A DNA stretch of 5,052 nt, from the NCBI GenBank assembly GCA_009392095.1, contig VFHF01000077.1:1-5052 (forward strand), written 5' to 3'. Below, one piece after another: positions 1-5,052 of the stretch (positions are counted from its first letter, which is position 1; every line of letters begins with the position of its first letter). The position numbers were made by a program, and so were the translations under genes. The DNA is from SAR202 cluster bacterium. GTDB taxonomy: Bacteria > Chloroflexota > Dehalococcoidia > Lucifugimonadales > UBA3495. The notes below the pieces were generated by a model that made no database searches, was not told where the DNA came from, and saw only the letters and a program-made list of their open reading frames with translations.

Positions 1-82
1 GAATGTGCGGGCTGGGCCAAGCCCCATTGGGCAAAAACAAGGGTTGACCGGCCCTGCCCTGTAATTTAAATGGCTGACTCAT
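1..82 (-). CDS. Possible start of a divergent gene, cut by the window edge
   Basis: Reading left from an ATG at 82-80, the frame stays open for 27 codons to the window edge. The ATG is preceded by a perfect AGGAGG (CCTCCT at 86-91 on the + strand), three bases away, which is tighter than usual. A TATAGT box on this strand (105-100) would place transcription start near 93. The visible peptide begins MSQPFKLQGRAGQPLFLPNG and is rich in Pro and Gly; I recognise no family in it. The case rests on the start signals alone. Twenty-seven open codons can occur by chance, so this is tentative. The alternative is plain intergenic DNA. Confidence 0.3.
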   Translation of the reverse strand, partial: MSQPFKLQGRAGQPLFLPNGAWPSPHI

Positions 83-99
83 TGGCCTCCTGATCACCC

Positions 100-107
100 A
101 CTATAAT
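100..107. promoter_or_regulatory. Overlapping -10 boxes, probable two-way promoter
   Basis: The + strand carries a perfect TATAAT at 102-107, 12 bases before the ATG of the synthase gene, predicting a leader of only about 5-7 bases. The - strand carries TATAGT at 105-100, aimed at the possible divergent gene starting at 82. The two boxes share bases, as in symmetric divergent bacterial promoters. No convincing -35 box lies 16-18 bp upstream of either. A second + strand candidate is TTGACC (44-49) with TTAAAT (66-71) at a 16-bp spacer, which would give a leader of about 40 bases. Confidence 0.5.
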
Positions 108-119
108 CTGGCAGGTCGT

Positions 120-1016
120 ATGTACCCTCCCACCACCAACCCCACGATAGATTTGAACTCGGCGTATGAGGCTTGCCGGATCATAACCAAGCGGGAAGCA
201 AAGAACTTCTACTACGCCTTTCTGACCCTACCTGCCGCCAAGCGCCGTGCCATCTATGCCGCCTACGCGTTCTGCCGCCATTGCGATGATTCTGTGGACG
301 AGGGAACTTCCACTGAAGCTAAATTAACCGCCCTGTCCGAACTTCAGACCAGCCTGAACAGCACCTATTCCGGCGAAGCCTCCAGTCCGGTCTATGTAGC
401 GCTGGCGGATGTAGCACGTAATTACGAGATTCCCCAAGAATACTTCCAAGAGGTGATTCTGGGAGTCGAAAGCGACCTGGTCAAAGACCGTTTCCAGAAC
501 TTTGAGGAACTCCGGGAATACTGCTATCGGGTTGCGTCGGTTGTGGGCCTGATCTGTCTTCAGATTTTCGGCTACGAGGATGACGACGCCAAAGAATATG
601 CAGTGGACCTGGGCTTGGCGATGCAATTGACGAACATCATTCGCGATGTGCGTGAAGACTTCGATATGGGCCGGGTATATCTGCCCCAGGATGAGATGGC
701 TCAGTTCGGGTATTCCGAAGAAGACTTGAAAAACAGCGTCCGCAACCAGGCATTCCTTGACCTGATGAACTTCCAGTCGAAACGCGCCCGGGAATATTTC
801 GACCGTGGATTCAAGCTGCTGCCCTATCTCTCGCGGCGGTCACGGGCTTGCCCTGCTGTTTTGGGAGCGCTTTACTCCAAGGTCTTGGACCGGATCGAAT
901 CGTCGGAATACGACGTTTTGGAGTCTCGAATTTCCTTGAGCAAGGCTGAAAAGATCGGCATAACGGCCAAGACCTGGCTTGGCAGCATGTTGCCTCTCTT
1001 CTCTCACCTCCGGTAA
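120..1016 (+). CDS. Squalene/phytoene synthase family protein, HpnD-like
   Basis: This enzyme of the trans-isoprenyl diphosphate synthase superfamily joins two prenyl diphosphates head to head, making presqualene diphosphate or squalene from FPP, or phytoene from GGPP. Its length of 298 aa is normal and it looks intact. The first Asp-rich motif is DDSVDE at residues 56-61, after the family's YAFCR stretch. The second is NIIRDVREDFDMGR at 172-185, with D176, E179 and D180 placed to bind Mg-diphosphate. The run YCYRVASVVGL at 134-144, followed by IFGY, and the C-terminal RISL...KTWL segment resemble presqualene diphosphate synthase HpnD more than CrtB, but the two are close and no hopanoid or carotenoid gene is visible to settle it. 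Expected to be cytosolic or loosely membrane-associated. The ATG at 120 lies just after a TATAAT box with almost no leader. The family call is firm; the exact product is inferred. Confidence 0.93.
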   Translation: MYPPTTNPTIDLNSAYEACRIITKREAKNFYYAFLTLPAAKRRAIYAAYAFCRHCDDSVDEGTSTEAKLTALSELQTSLNSTYSGEASSPVYVALADVARNYEIPQEYFQEVILGVESDLVKDRFQNFEELREYCYRVASVVGLICLQIFGYEDDDAKEYAVDLGLAMQLTNIIRDVREDFDMGRVYLPQDEMAQFGYSEEDLKNSVRNQAFLDLMNFQSKRAREYFDRGFKLLPYLSRRSRACPAVLGALYSKVLDRIESSEYDVLESRISLSKAEKIGITAKTWLGSMLPLFSHLR

Positions 1017-1082
1017 CCTTTACCCAAGACATTTTGTCTAAAACTTTCTTCTACACGGCAACCCCTTGGACGGCAGGATAGG
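1017..1082 (+). other. Intergenic gap between synthase and SDR genes
   Basis: This 66-bp gap holds a small hairpin, AGACA-TTT-TGTCT (1027-1039), with an AT-rich 5-bp stem and no following T-tract, so it is not a convincing terminator. I see no good promoter. AGGA at 1075-1078 lies four bases before the SDR ATG and is the likely, rather weak, ribosome-binding site. Read-through from the synthase gene is plausible. Confidence 0.4.
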
Positions 1083-2066
1083 ATGGCGCAACAGGGTAGA
1101 GTAGTGGCTGTAACCGGGGCCTCAGGTTACATCGGCACCAAACTTTTGCAACGGCTGGAACAGGAGCCCAGCATACGGAAGTTGGTCGCTTTTGACGTGG
1201 CTCCCCTACCCCTTCCGGTCCACAACATTACCGTCTTCCGCAAGAACGTATCTGAGCCCATCGAAGACGAACTGAACGACCAAAGCGCAACAACCCTGGT
1301 CCATCTGGCTTTCAATGCACGCCGGGGAGCCAACCGCCGTGAGGTTGCTGAGATCCACGAAGAGAACCTGCAGACATTACGGTCCGTGATGGCCTCATGC
1401 GTCAGTTCACGCGTCACCCACCTGATCTACCTAAGTTCTCATCTGGTGTACGGCGCCCACATCGACAACCCCGTCCCCATCCCAGACGACGCTGAAATGA
1501 GGCCGTCCCACGATTTTCCTTACGCACACGACAAGCACCACTGCGAGCTGGCTTTGGAGGAGTTCGCCCGGGCGCAAAATGACATCAAGATAACTGTGCT
1601 CAGGTCATGCATCGTGTTGGGTAACGGTGCCGACAACCTTACGACCCAGAACTTCTTTCATCCTTGGATGCTTGGTGTAGCTCCTTACGACCCGCCCTTG
1701 CAATTCGTCTACGACGACGACCTCGCCAGGGTCATGTCGATCATCATCCAACAAGAGATTCCAGGGACCTTCAATGTTGCCGGCGACGGGGTCGTCCACT
1801 ACCGGGAGATGGCCAAGATAATCAACAGCCGGTTAATCAGTCTGCCACCTTTCCTGGCTTATCCACTGGTCCAAGTCTGCCGGGGATTACGCCTGCAGCG
1901 GGAAGCTTCAAGCGATACTCTGGACCAGGCCCGCTGGCCCATCTTGATGAGCACCGGAAAGCTCCACAAAGCCACCGGATACCGGTTCTTGCACACAGGT
2001 TTGGAGTCTCTGGCCGCGTTCACCAACTCCGCGTACCTTTATAAAGACCCTCTTCCCTTCCAATAG
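1083..2066 (+). CDS. NAD-dependent epimerase/dehydratase (extended SDR)
   Basis: A 327-aa Rossmann-fold oxidoreductase of the extended short-chain dehydrogenase type, probably acting on a nucleotide sugar or an isoprenoid/steroid-like alcohol. The N-terminal dinucleotide motif is GASGYIG (G12, G15, G18). D38 at the end of strand 2 suggests NAD(H) over NADP(H). The active-site strand LIYLSSHLVYG (114-124) supplies the Ser (118/119). The catalytic pair is Y147-x3-K151, in YAHDK. The C-terminal half has the expected substrate-domain features: an FVYDDDLA segment, a GTFNVAGDG segment and a final TGYRF helix region. It follows the synthase by 66 bp. The hopanoid-associated HpnA is a similar-sized SDR, so a lipid role is possible, but nothing diagnostic of HpnA is visible and I give no symbol. 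The gene looks intact; the substrate is unknown. Confidence 0.9.
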   Translation: MAQQGRVVAVTGASGYIGTKLLQRLEQEPSIRKLVAFDVAPLPLPVHNITVFRKNVSEPIEDELNDQSATTLVHLAFNARRGANRREVAEIHEENLQTLRSVMASCVSSRVTHLIYLSSHLVYGAHIDNPVPIPDDAEMRPSHDFPYAHDKHHCELALEEFARAQNDIKITVLRSCIVLGNGADNLTTQNFFHPWMLGVAPYDPPLQFVYDDDLARVMSIIIQQEIPGTFNVAGDGVVHYREMAKIINSRLISLPPFLAYPLVQVCRGLRLQREASSDTLDQARWPILMSTGKLHKATGYRFLHTGLESLAAFTNSAYLYKDPLPFQ

Positions 2067-2093
2067 GCCCCTCCAGGTGTATGCTCGAGACCT

Positions 2094-3002
2094 ATGACCC
2101 AGCAGATCCAACTTATCATTGACACTGACCCCGGGGTTGACGACGCCATCGCCATTCTGATGGCCATGGCGGCGTCTGAGATTGAGATTCTAGGCTTGAC
2201 CACCGTGGGCGGCAACGTTCCTCTGGCGCGGGCCACGCGCAACGCCCTGTCCCTGCTCCAGGCCGCGAGCCGAAGCGACATACCAGTGGCCAAGGGTGCA
2301 TCCCGGCCCTTGCGTGGCAAGTTCGCTTATGCACCCCATTTCCACGGTCCGGGTGGGCTGTCTCAACGTCTGCCGGACCCGGCTAATGGGCCAGTTGAAG
2401 ATGGAGCGGTCAAATTTCTCTACGACCAGTTGACCGGCGAGCGGGGTGAGGCTGTGTTAGTGGCTTTGGGACCGTTGACTAACCTTGCCGTGCTACTTCG
2501 GGAGCGCCCCATCGCCTTGGAGCAAGCCAAACAAATCGTGGTGATGGGCGGCGCCGTGAATACGCCAGGTAACGTCACGCCCGAGGCAGAGTTCAATTTC
2601 TACTGCGACCCCGTGGCTGCGGATATAGTCCTCTCTAGCCGCCTGCCGATAACCATGGTGGACCTGGCGGCCTGCCGTCAGGTAAAGATAAGCCGGGAGC
2701 AGGCGCTGGGCCTGAAGTCCGCCACCCCACTTGGCCGCCTGATGCTAGACATGTTGCAAGGGTGGTTCCATCGTGAGGCTAGCAGGGAGGAGTTCGAGTT
2801 CTGTGACCCGTTGGCCATGGCAATCGCTCTACATCCGGCCATCGCCACCGCCACTAAAATCGACTTGGACGTTGGCATAGAAAAGGGCGAGTTGCTGGGT
2901 GCAACTTCAGAGACCGGAGGCCCGGGGGAAATAACGTTGACGCAGGATGTGGACTCGTCCCGGTTCTTTGCCCTGTTCGGTCGTCTGTTCGAATTGAGGT
3001 AG
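2094..3002 (+). CDS. Nucleoside hydrolase (IU-NH family)
   Basis: A cytosolic purine/pyrimidine salvage enzyme that hydrolyses the N-glycosidic bond of ribonucleosides to free base and ribose, using a bound Ca ion. It is 302 aa, about the usual length, and complete. The family signature DTDPGVDDA is at residues 10-18; by analogy with the protozoan enzyme, D12 is the general base and D16/D17 belong to the Ca site. HG at 84-85 lies in the base-binding loop, T129 (GPLTNLA) is the expected Ca ligand, and MGGAVNTPGNVTPEAEFN (151-168) forms the ribose pocket. Near the C-terminus CDPLA (237-241) supplies the last Ca ligand, D238. Cys replaces the His found before this Asp in the classical group (see findings). 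It starts 27 bp after the SDR gene with no clear ribosome-binding site: AGGTG near 2075 is about 15 bases away, so coupled translation is possible. Base preference (inosine, uridine, cytidine) cannot be read from the sequence. Confidence 0.94.
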   Translation: MTQQIQLIIDTDPGVDDAIAILMAMAASEIEILGLTTVGGNVPLARATRNALSLLQAASRSDIPVAKGASRPLRGKFAYAPHFHGPGGLSQRLPDPANGPVEDGAVKFLYDQLTGERGEAVLVALGPLTNLAVLLRERPIALEQAKQIVVMGGAVNTPGNVTPEAEFNFYCDPVAADIVLSSRLPITMVDLAACRQVKISREQALGLKSATPLGRLMLDMLQGWFHREASREEFEFCDPLAMAIALHPAIATATKIDLDVGIEKGELLGATSETGGPGEITLTQDVDSSRFFALFGRLFELR

Positions 3003-3009
3003 CGCCCGG

Positions 3010-4131
3010 CTATTTAGCTAGCGCGGCCGCGCCGTCCCTAACCATTGGAATCAGCTCCTTCCCCCAGTCTATGGTATCTTGCATAGGGTCGAAGCCTCGG
3101 ATGATGAAGGCTGATGCCCCGGCCTGATGGTAGGCCAGCAGAGACTCGGCCACCTGTTCGGCGGTGCCCACCAAGGCGGTTGTGTTGCCGGCGGCGCCGG
3201 TGGTGGCGGCGATAGGCATCCAGAGACGTTTATCATGGATGTCGCCCTTGGCGGCAAAGTCCAACAACCGGCGTGACCCTTCGGACTGCAGCCTGGCCGG
3301 TTTCCCTAGGCCGATGGTGTCCCCGACGGAAGACTTAACTCGCTCCAGAATGCCTCTGGCCCGTTCCCAAGCTTCGCCCTCGGTGTCACCCAAGATAGGC
3401 CTGACGGAAACGCTGAAGCGAACGGTGCGGCCGTATTTGGCGGCGCGTGCCCGGATATCTGCTATCTGCCCTTTTATCGCCTCTAGCGGTTCTCCCCATA
3501 GGGCAAAGACGTCGGCCCGTTTAGCACCGACGTCTTTGGCGACATCCGATGCGCCGCCGAAATAGAGCGGCACACCCGGTTTCTGAAAGGTCCGGACTTC
3601 GCTGAGGTTCTGCTCAAATTTGTAGAACTCGCCTTCGTGGTCGAATGGCGCGGTCTCGGTCCAAACTCGACTTAAAACGCCCATGAACTCGTCGGTGCGC
3701 CGGTAACGGGCGTCATGGTCGCTCCAATCACCGTCCCGCCGCTGTTCAAGGTCGCTACCACCGCTTATGATGTGCAGTGCGATGCGGCCTTCGGTGAGCT
3801 GGTCCAGAGTGGCCGCTTGGCGGGCGAGGAGCGTGGGGAATACGAAACCAGGTCGATGGGCGATGAGGTATCCCAGGGTCTTGGTCTGGGACGCGGCATA
3901 TCCGGCAACGGCGAAACCCTCGGCCGTGGCCGATGAGTAGCCGATCAAGACTTTGTCGAAACCGCTGGCCTCATGGGCCTGGGAGAATTCCGCAATGTAA
4001 TCGGCGTCGATCCCAGCGGGAATTTCATCAGCAGGATTGATCCCGCCACCGAATAGGCTAACAGTTACGCCCCGGGATGAATCTCGCTCCCGGTTGACGC
4101 CAATCATGCCCATTATCTCTACGTCTGGCAC
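3010..4131 (-). CDS. LLM-class flavin-dependent oxidoreductase, SsuD-like
   Basis: A luciferase-like (beta/alpha)8 monooxygenase that would use FMNH2 from a separate reductase, plus O2, to oxidise an organic substrate. The closest recognisable relatives are alkanesulfonate monooxygenase SsuD and similar enzymes. Using the GTG start, the protein is 373 aa. Shared signatures are HRPGF at 92-96, ARQAATLDQLTEGR at 103-116, a HIISGGSD stretch near 120-127, PLYFGGASD at 188-196, WGEP at 212-215 and ALVG near the C-terminus. An ATG 48 bases upstream at 4179 would give 389 aa and overlap the cupin gene by 38 bp. The GTG at 4131 is preferred because AGGAG lies 7 bases before it, and the extra 16 residues look unlike the family. 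Residues used by SsuD in catalysis appear replaced, so sulfonate cleavage is doubtful. It is the second gene of an operon with the cupin. Confidence 0.92.
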   Translation of the reverse strand: MPDVEIMGMIGVNRERDSSRGVTVSLFGGGINPADEIPAGIDADYIAEFSQAHEASGFDKVLIGYSSATAEGFAVAGYAASQTKTLGYLIAHRPGFVFPTLLARQAATLDQLTEGRIALHIISGGSDLEQRRDGDWSDHDARYRRTDEFMGVLSRVWTETAPFDHEGEFYKFEQNLSEVRTFQKPGVPLYFGGASDVAKDVGAKRADVFALWGEPLEAIKGQIADIRARAAKYGRTVRFSVSVRPILGDTEGEAWERARGILERVKSSVGDTIGLGKPARLQSEGSRRLLDFAAKGDIHDKRLWMPIAATTGAAGNTTALVGTAEQVAESLLAYHQAGASAFIIRGFDPMQDTIDWGKELIPMVRDGAAALAK

Positions 4132-4138
4132 TATTTCG

Positions 4139-4143
4139 CTCCT
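4139..4143 (-). promoter_or_regulatory. Ribosome-binding site that sets the GTG start of the oxidoreductase
   Basis: On the - strand the sequence reads TAGGAG, seven bases, then GTG. The first three bases of TAGGAG are the cupin stop codon (4144-4142), so stop and Shine-Dalgarno sequence overlap. Ribosomes finishing the cupin would be placed to restart on the oxidoreductase. Spacing and strength are ideal, and far better than anything before the ATG at 4179 or the in-frame ATGs at 4113 and 4107. Confidence 0.8.
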
Positions 4144-4477
4144 AACTTTGCACTGCCATAGACCGGCGCGGAGGCGCAAAAACGACGATCACGCTGAGGT
4201 CTTCAGTGATGGAGTGGAAGCGATGGGCAACGCGGGCGTCCACGTAAATAACAGCCCCAGCGCCAACTGCCCGGGCGTCGCCATCAACTTCAATGATGCC
4301 TGCTCCCGAGACGATGTAGTAAATCTCATCTTCAGTATGCGGTGATTGGGGGTCGGTGGCCCCGGCTTCCAAGACGTACAAGCCAACACTGAGACGTTCC
4401 TTCCTAAGGAATTCGTGATACAGCTCGCCATTCTGGCGATGCTGATCCACGATCTCGGTCATGGCAAATGCGTCCAT
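4142..4477 (-). CDS. Small single-domain cupin protein
   Basis: A 111-aa beta-barrel cupin, a fold that often binds a metal and serves as a small dioxygenase, isomerase or ligand-binding protein. Cupin motif 1 is PHTEDEIYYIVSG (46-58), with H47 and E51 as likely metal ligands; the first His of the usual HxH pair is Ser (S45). Motif 2 is around VDARVAHRFHSI (79-90), with H85 as the third ligand. A three-ligand site is common in PHTEDE-type cupins. An ATG at 4531 would add 18 residues rich in Pro, Gly and Arg that do not look like cupin sequence. The ATG at 4477 is preferred because AGGAG (4486-4482) lies four bases before it. The gene leads the operon with the oxidoreductase, ten bases separating its stop from the next start. 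It may act on the same substrate or product, or serve as a sensor. No specific activity can be assigned. Confidence 0.9.
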   Translation of the reverse strand: MDAFAMTEIVDQHRQNGELYHEFLRKERLSVGLYVLEAGATDPQSPHTEDEIYYIVSGAGIIEVDGDARAVGAGAVIYVDARVAHRFHSITEDLSVIVVFAPPRRSMAVQS

Positions 4478-4519
4478 CTTTCTCCTGCCTGTGGTGGGCG
4501 TTGGCGGCCGTGCCTGCCC

Positions 4520-4537
4520 CCCGTAACTCACCCGTAA
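4520..4537. repeat. Direct repeat of 7 bp, 11-bp period, upstream of the cupin
   Basis: CCCGTAA occurs at 4520-4526 and again at 4531-4537, exactly one helical turn apart. On the - strand this reads TTACGGG, four bases, TTACGGG. It covers the predicted transcription start of the cupin operon, where a bound regulator would block or modulate initiation. It could be chance, but the spacing and placement suit an operator. Confidence 0.4.
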
Positions 4538-4544
4538 TTTTCCG

Positions 4545-4550
4545 AGTATA
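4545..4550 (-). promoter_or_regulatory. Candidate -10 box of the cupin/oxidoreductase operon
   Basis: The - strand reads TATACT here, five of six bases matching the consensus, about 68 bases before the cupin ATG. Transcription would start near 4538. No good -35 box is seen at 16-18 bp upstream, which suggests either activator dependence or a wrong call. The overlapping 8-bp palindrome ATCATGAT (4550-4557) adds symmetry to the site. Confidence 0.4.
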
Positions 4551-4565
4551 TCATGATGATTGATG

Positions 4566-4578
4566 GGTAATGTTTACC
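4566..4578. promoter_or_regulatory. Perfect inverted repeat, candidate operator
   Basis: GGTAA-TGT-TTACC is a perfect 5-bp inverted repeat around a 3-bp centre, in the divergent control region. It sits just upstream of the -10 candidate of the cupin operon, in the -35 zone, and about 65 bp before the ATG of the small + strand gene. Its half-site TTACC resembles the TTACGGG direct repeats nearby, so one regulator could bind all of them. A short hairpin in RNA is possible but would be weak. Confidence 0.4.
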
Positions 4579-4631
4579 GATACTTTGCAGGCCGTGATAC
4601 CTATAACTAGCCTCCAAATTGGGTGGTGTGC

Positions 4632-4637
4632 TAACTT
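4632..4637 (+). promoter_or_regulatory. Candidate -10 box for a leaderless small gene
   Basis: TAACTT ends six bases before the ATG at 4644, the distance expected if transcription begins at the A of the start codon. There is no close ribosome-binding site: the purine-rich GGGTGGTG at 4621-4628 is 15 bases away. TATAAC at 4602-4607 is an alternative -10 giving a leader of about 30 bases. Neither has a convincing -35. Confidence 0.3.
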
Positions 4638-4643
4638 GGTCTT

Positions 4644-4964
4644 ATGTCTACAGGAAGCAACCTTGACCAGTCCCCGGAACCGGATCAGAGATTCGGAGAA
4701 CCGGCCTCCAACTTTGGCCCCGACACCAACAGGCAAATACTCCAGAGTTTGGCGGACGCTGCCGGCGAACTTGCCGGGGCCATGGGTCTGCCCGGACCAA
4801 GGGGCCAGGCCCAACGGGAAGCGCTCATCCTGGCGGCCTGCCGGGCCCTTAACGCCCCTGATTTAAGCGGCGTAAACCTAAAAACCCCCGAGTGGGACAG
4901 CCACCGGCAGGAGTTGGATGAACTTCTGACCGCCGGCACAGCGTTGACTTTCATTCAAGCGTAA
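4644..4964 (+). CDS. Small hypothetical protein, 106 aa
   Basis: I do not recognise the family. Third codon positions are mostly G or C, as in the neighbours, which supports a real gene and this frame over the overlapping frames on either strand. The protein has a polar, Pro/Gly/Asn-rich first 30 residues, likely flexible. Next comes a predicted helix around LQSLADAAGELAGAMG (33-48), a GPRG turn, a second helix QREALILAACRALN (56-69) and an acidic helix near the end (HRQELDELL). There is no signal peptide, no membrane segment, and one Cys. Expected to be cytosolic. It is transcribed away from the cupin operon across a shared control region, so it might be co-regulated, but a functional link is only a guess. 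Confidence 0.6.
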   Translation: MSTGSNLDQSPEPDQRFGEPASNFGPDTNRQILQSLADAAGELAGAMGLPGPRGQAQREALILAACRALNAPDLSGVNLKTPEWDSHRQELDELLTAGTALTFIQA

Positions 4965-4980
4965 TACGGACAGTTACTTA

Positions 4981-4997
4981 CTCCCGAAGCCTGGGAG
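4981..4997. terminator. Weak hairpin after the small gene, possible terminator
   Basis: CTCCC (4981-4985) pairs with GGGAG (4993-4997) around a 7-base loop, 16 bases after the stop codon. A TTTT run follows only after eight more bases, so it is not a classical intrinsic terminator. The remaining 88 bp to the window edge contain no gene I can support. Short open stretches enter from the right on the - strand and end at stops near 4957-4979, so the tail of a convergent gene could be present. Confidence 0.25.
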
Positions 4998-5052
4998 CAA
5001 AGCGTTTTGATGTAAAGCAAGCCTTGATCGAGGCCAGTGACCGCCGCCCACA

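Noticed and set aside
9..32. GC-rich short inverted repeats at the left edge, possible terminator of an upstream gene
   Set aside because: Stems are only 4-5 bp and no T-run follows on either strand within the window.
1664..2044. A 126-codon open frame inside the SDR gene
   Set aside because: It overlaps a gene with clear SDR motifs, and its translation is rich in Arg and Pro with no family features, typical of an off-frame shadow.
1083..2066. Calling the SDR hpnA because it follows an HpnD-like gene
   Set aside because: Extended SDRs are too alike and too common; I see no HpnA-specific feature and no other hopanoid genes.
3021..3032. A perfect 12-bp GC-only palindrome, GCGCGGCCGCGC, near the end of the oxidoreductase gene
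   Set aside because: It is inside Ala-rich codons (DGAAALAK), where GC-rich palindromes arise easily, and has no T-tract.
3010..4179. Calling the oxidoreductase alkanesulfonate monooxygenase (ssuD)
   Set aside because: The SsuD catalytic Arg/His/Tyr appear replaced, and no sulfonate transporter or flavin reductase gene is adjacent.
4551..4866. Open frames on both strands overlapping the small gene (87 codons on -, 98 codons on +)
   Set aside because: Their translations look like out-of-frame products with irregular composition, while the frame at 4644-4964 has GC-rich third positions and amphipathic helices. Only one can be real, and this is the best.
1..5052. tRNA, rRNA, riboswitch, transposon or CRISPR signals
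   Set aside because: I found no cloverleaf, no rRNA-like stretches, no arrays of repeated spacers, no transposase-like protein and no terminal inverted repeats.

Overview
The window looks bacterial, with protein-dense, moderately GC-rich DNA and GC-rich third codon positions in the genes. It holds five well-supported protein genes, one probable small gene of unknown function and two unresolved edges. I see no RNA genes, mobile elements or CRISPR arrays. The gene mix (a squalene/phytoene-synthase-family enzyme, an extended SDR, a nucleoside hydrolase, an SsuD-like flavin monooxygenase and a one-domain cupin) fits an uncultured heterotroph. SAR202-type Chloroflexota, which carry many such monooxygenase paralogues, are one candidate. 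That taxon is a guess from gene content, not something the sequence proves.

Layout. Positions 1-119 hold what looks like a two-way promoter: TATAAT on the + strand (102-107) overlaps TATAGT on the - strand. A possible divergent gene leaves the window to the left, with a perfect AGGAGG before its ATG. Three genes then run on the + strand: an HpnD-like squalene/phytoene synthase (120-1016), an NAD-dependent epimerase/dehydratase (1083-2066) and a nucleoside hydrolase (2094-3002). The gaps are 66 and 27 bp, so they may form one transcription unit.

Convergent to these is a two-gene operon on the - strand, read from 4477 to 3010: a small cupin followed by an SsuD-like LLM-class flavin-dependent oxidoreductase. 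Only 7 bp separate its end from the nucleoside hydrolase. The cupin and the oxidoreductase are tightly linked. The cupin stop codon shares bases with the ribosome-binding site of the next gene, which most likely starts at a GTG at 4131 rather than at the upstream ATG at 4179.

The 166 bp between the cupin start (4477) and the small + strand gene (4644-4964) is a divergent control region. It contains a perfect 5-3-5 inverted repeat, a 7-bp direct repeat with 11-bp period, and -10-like boxes facing both ways.

Functions. The synthase would join two prenyl diphosphates head to head, towards squalene/hopanoids or carotenoids; its SDR neighbour may act on a related product or a sugar. The hydrolase salvages nucleosides and carries Cys where the classical group has a catalytic His. 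The oxidoreductase keeps the SsuD fold signatures but appears to lack the SsuD catalytic residues, so its substrate is open. No clearly new system is visible. The cupin/oxidoreductase pair with its repeat-bearing control region is the most interesting unit.
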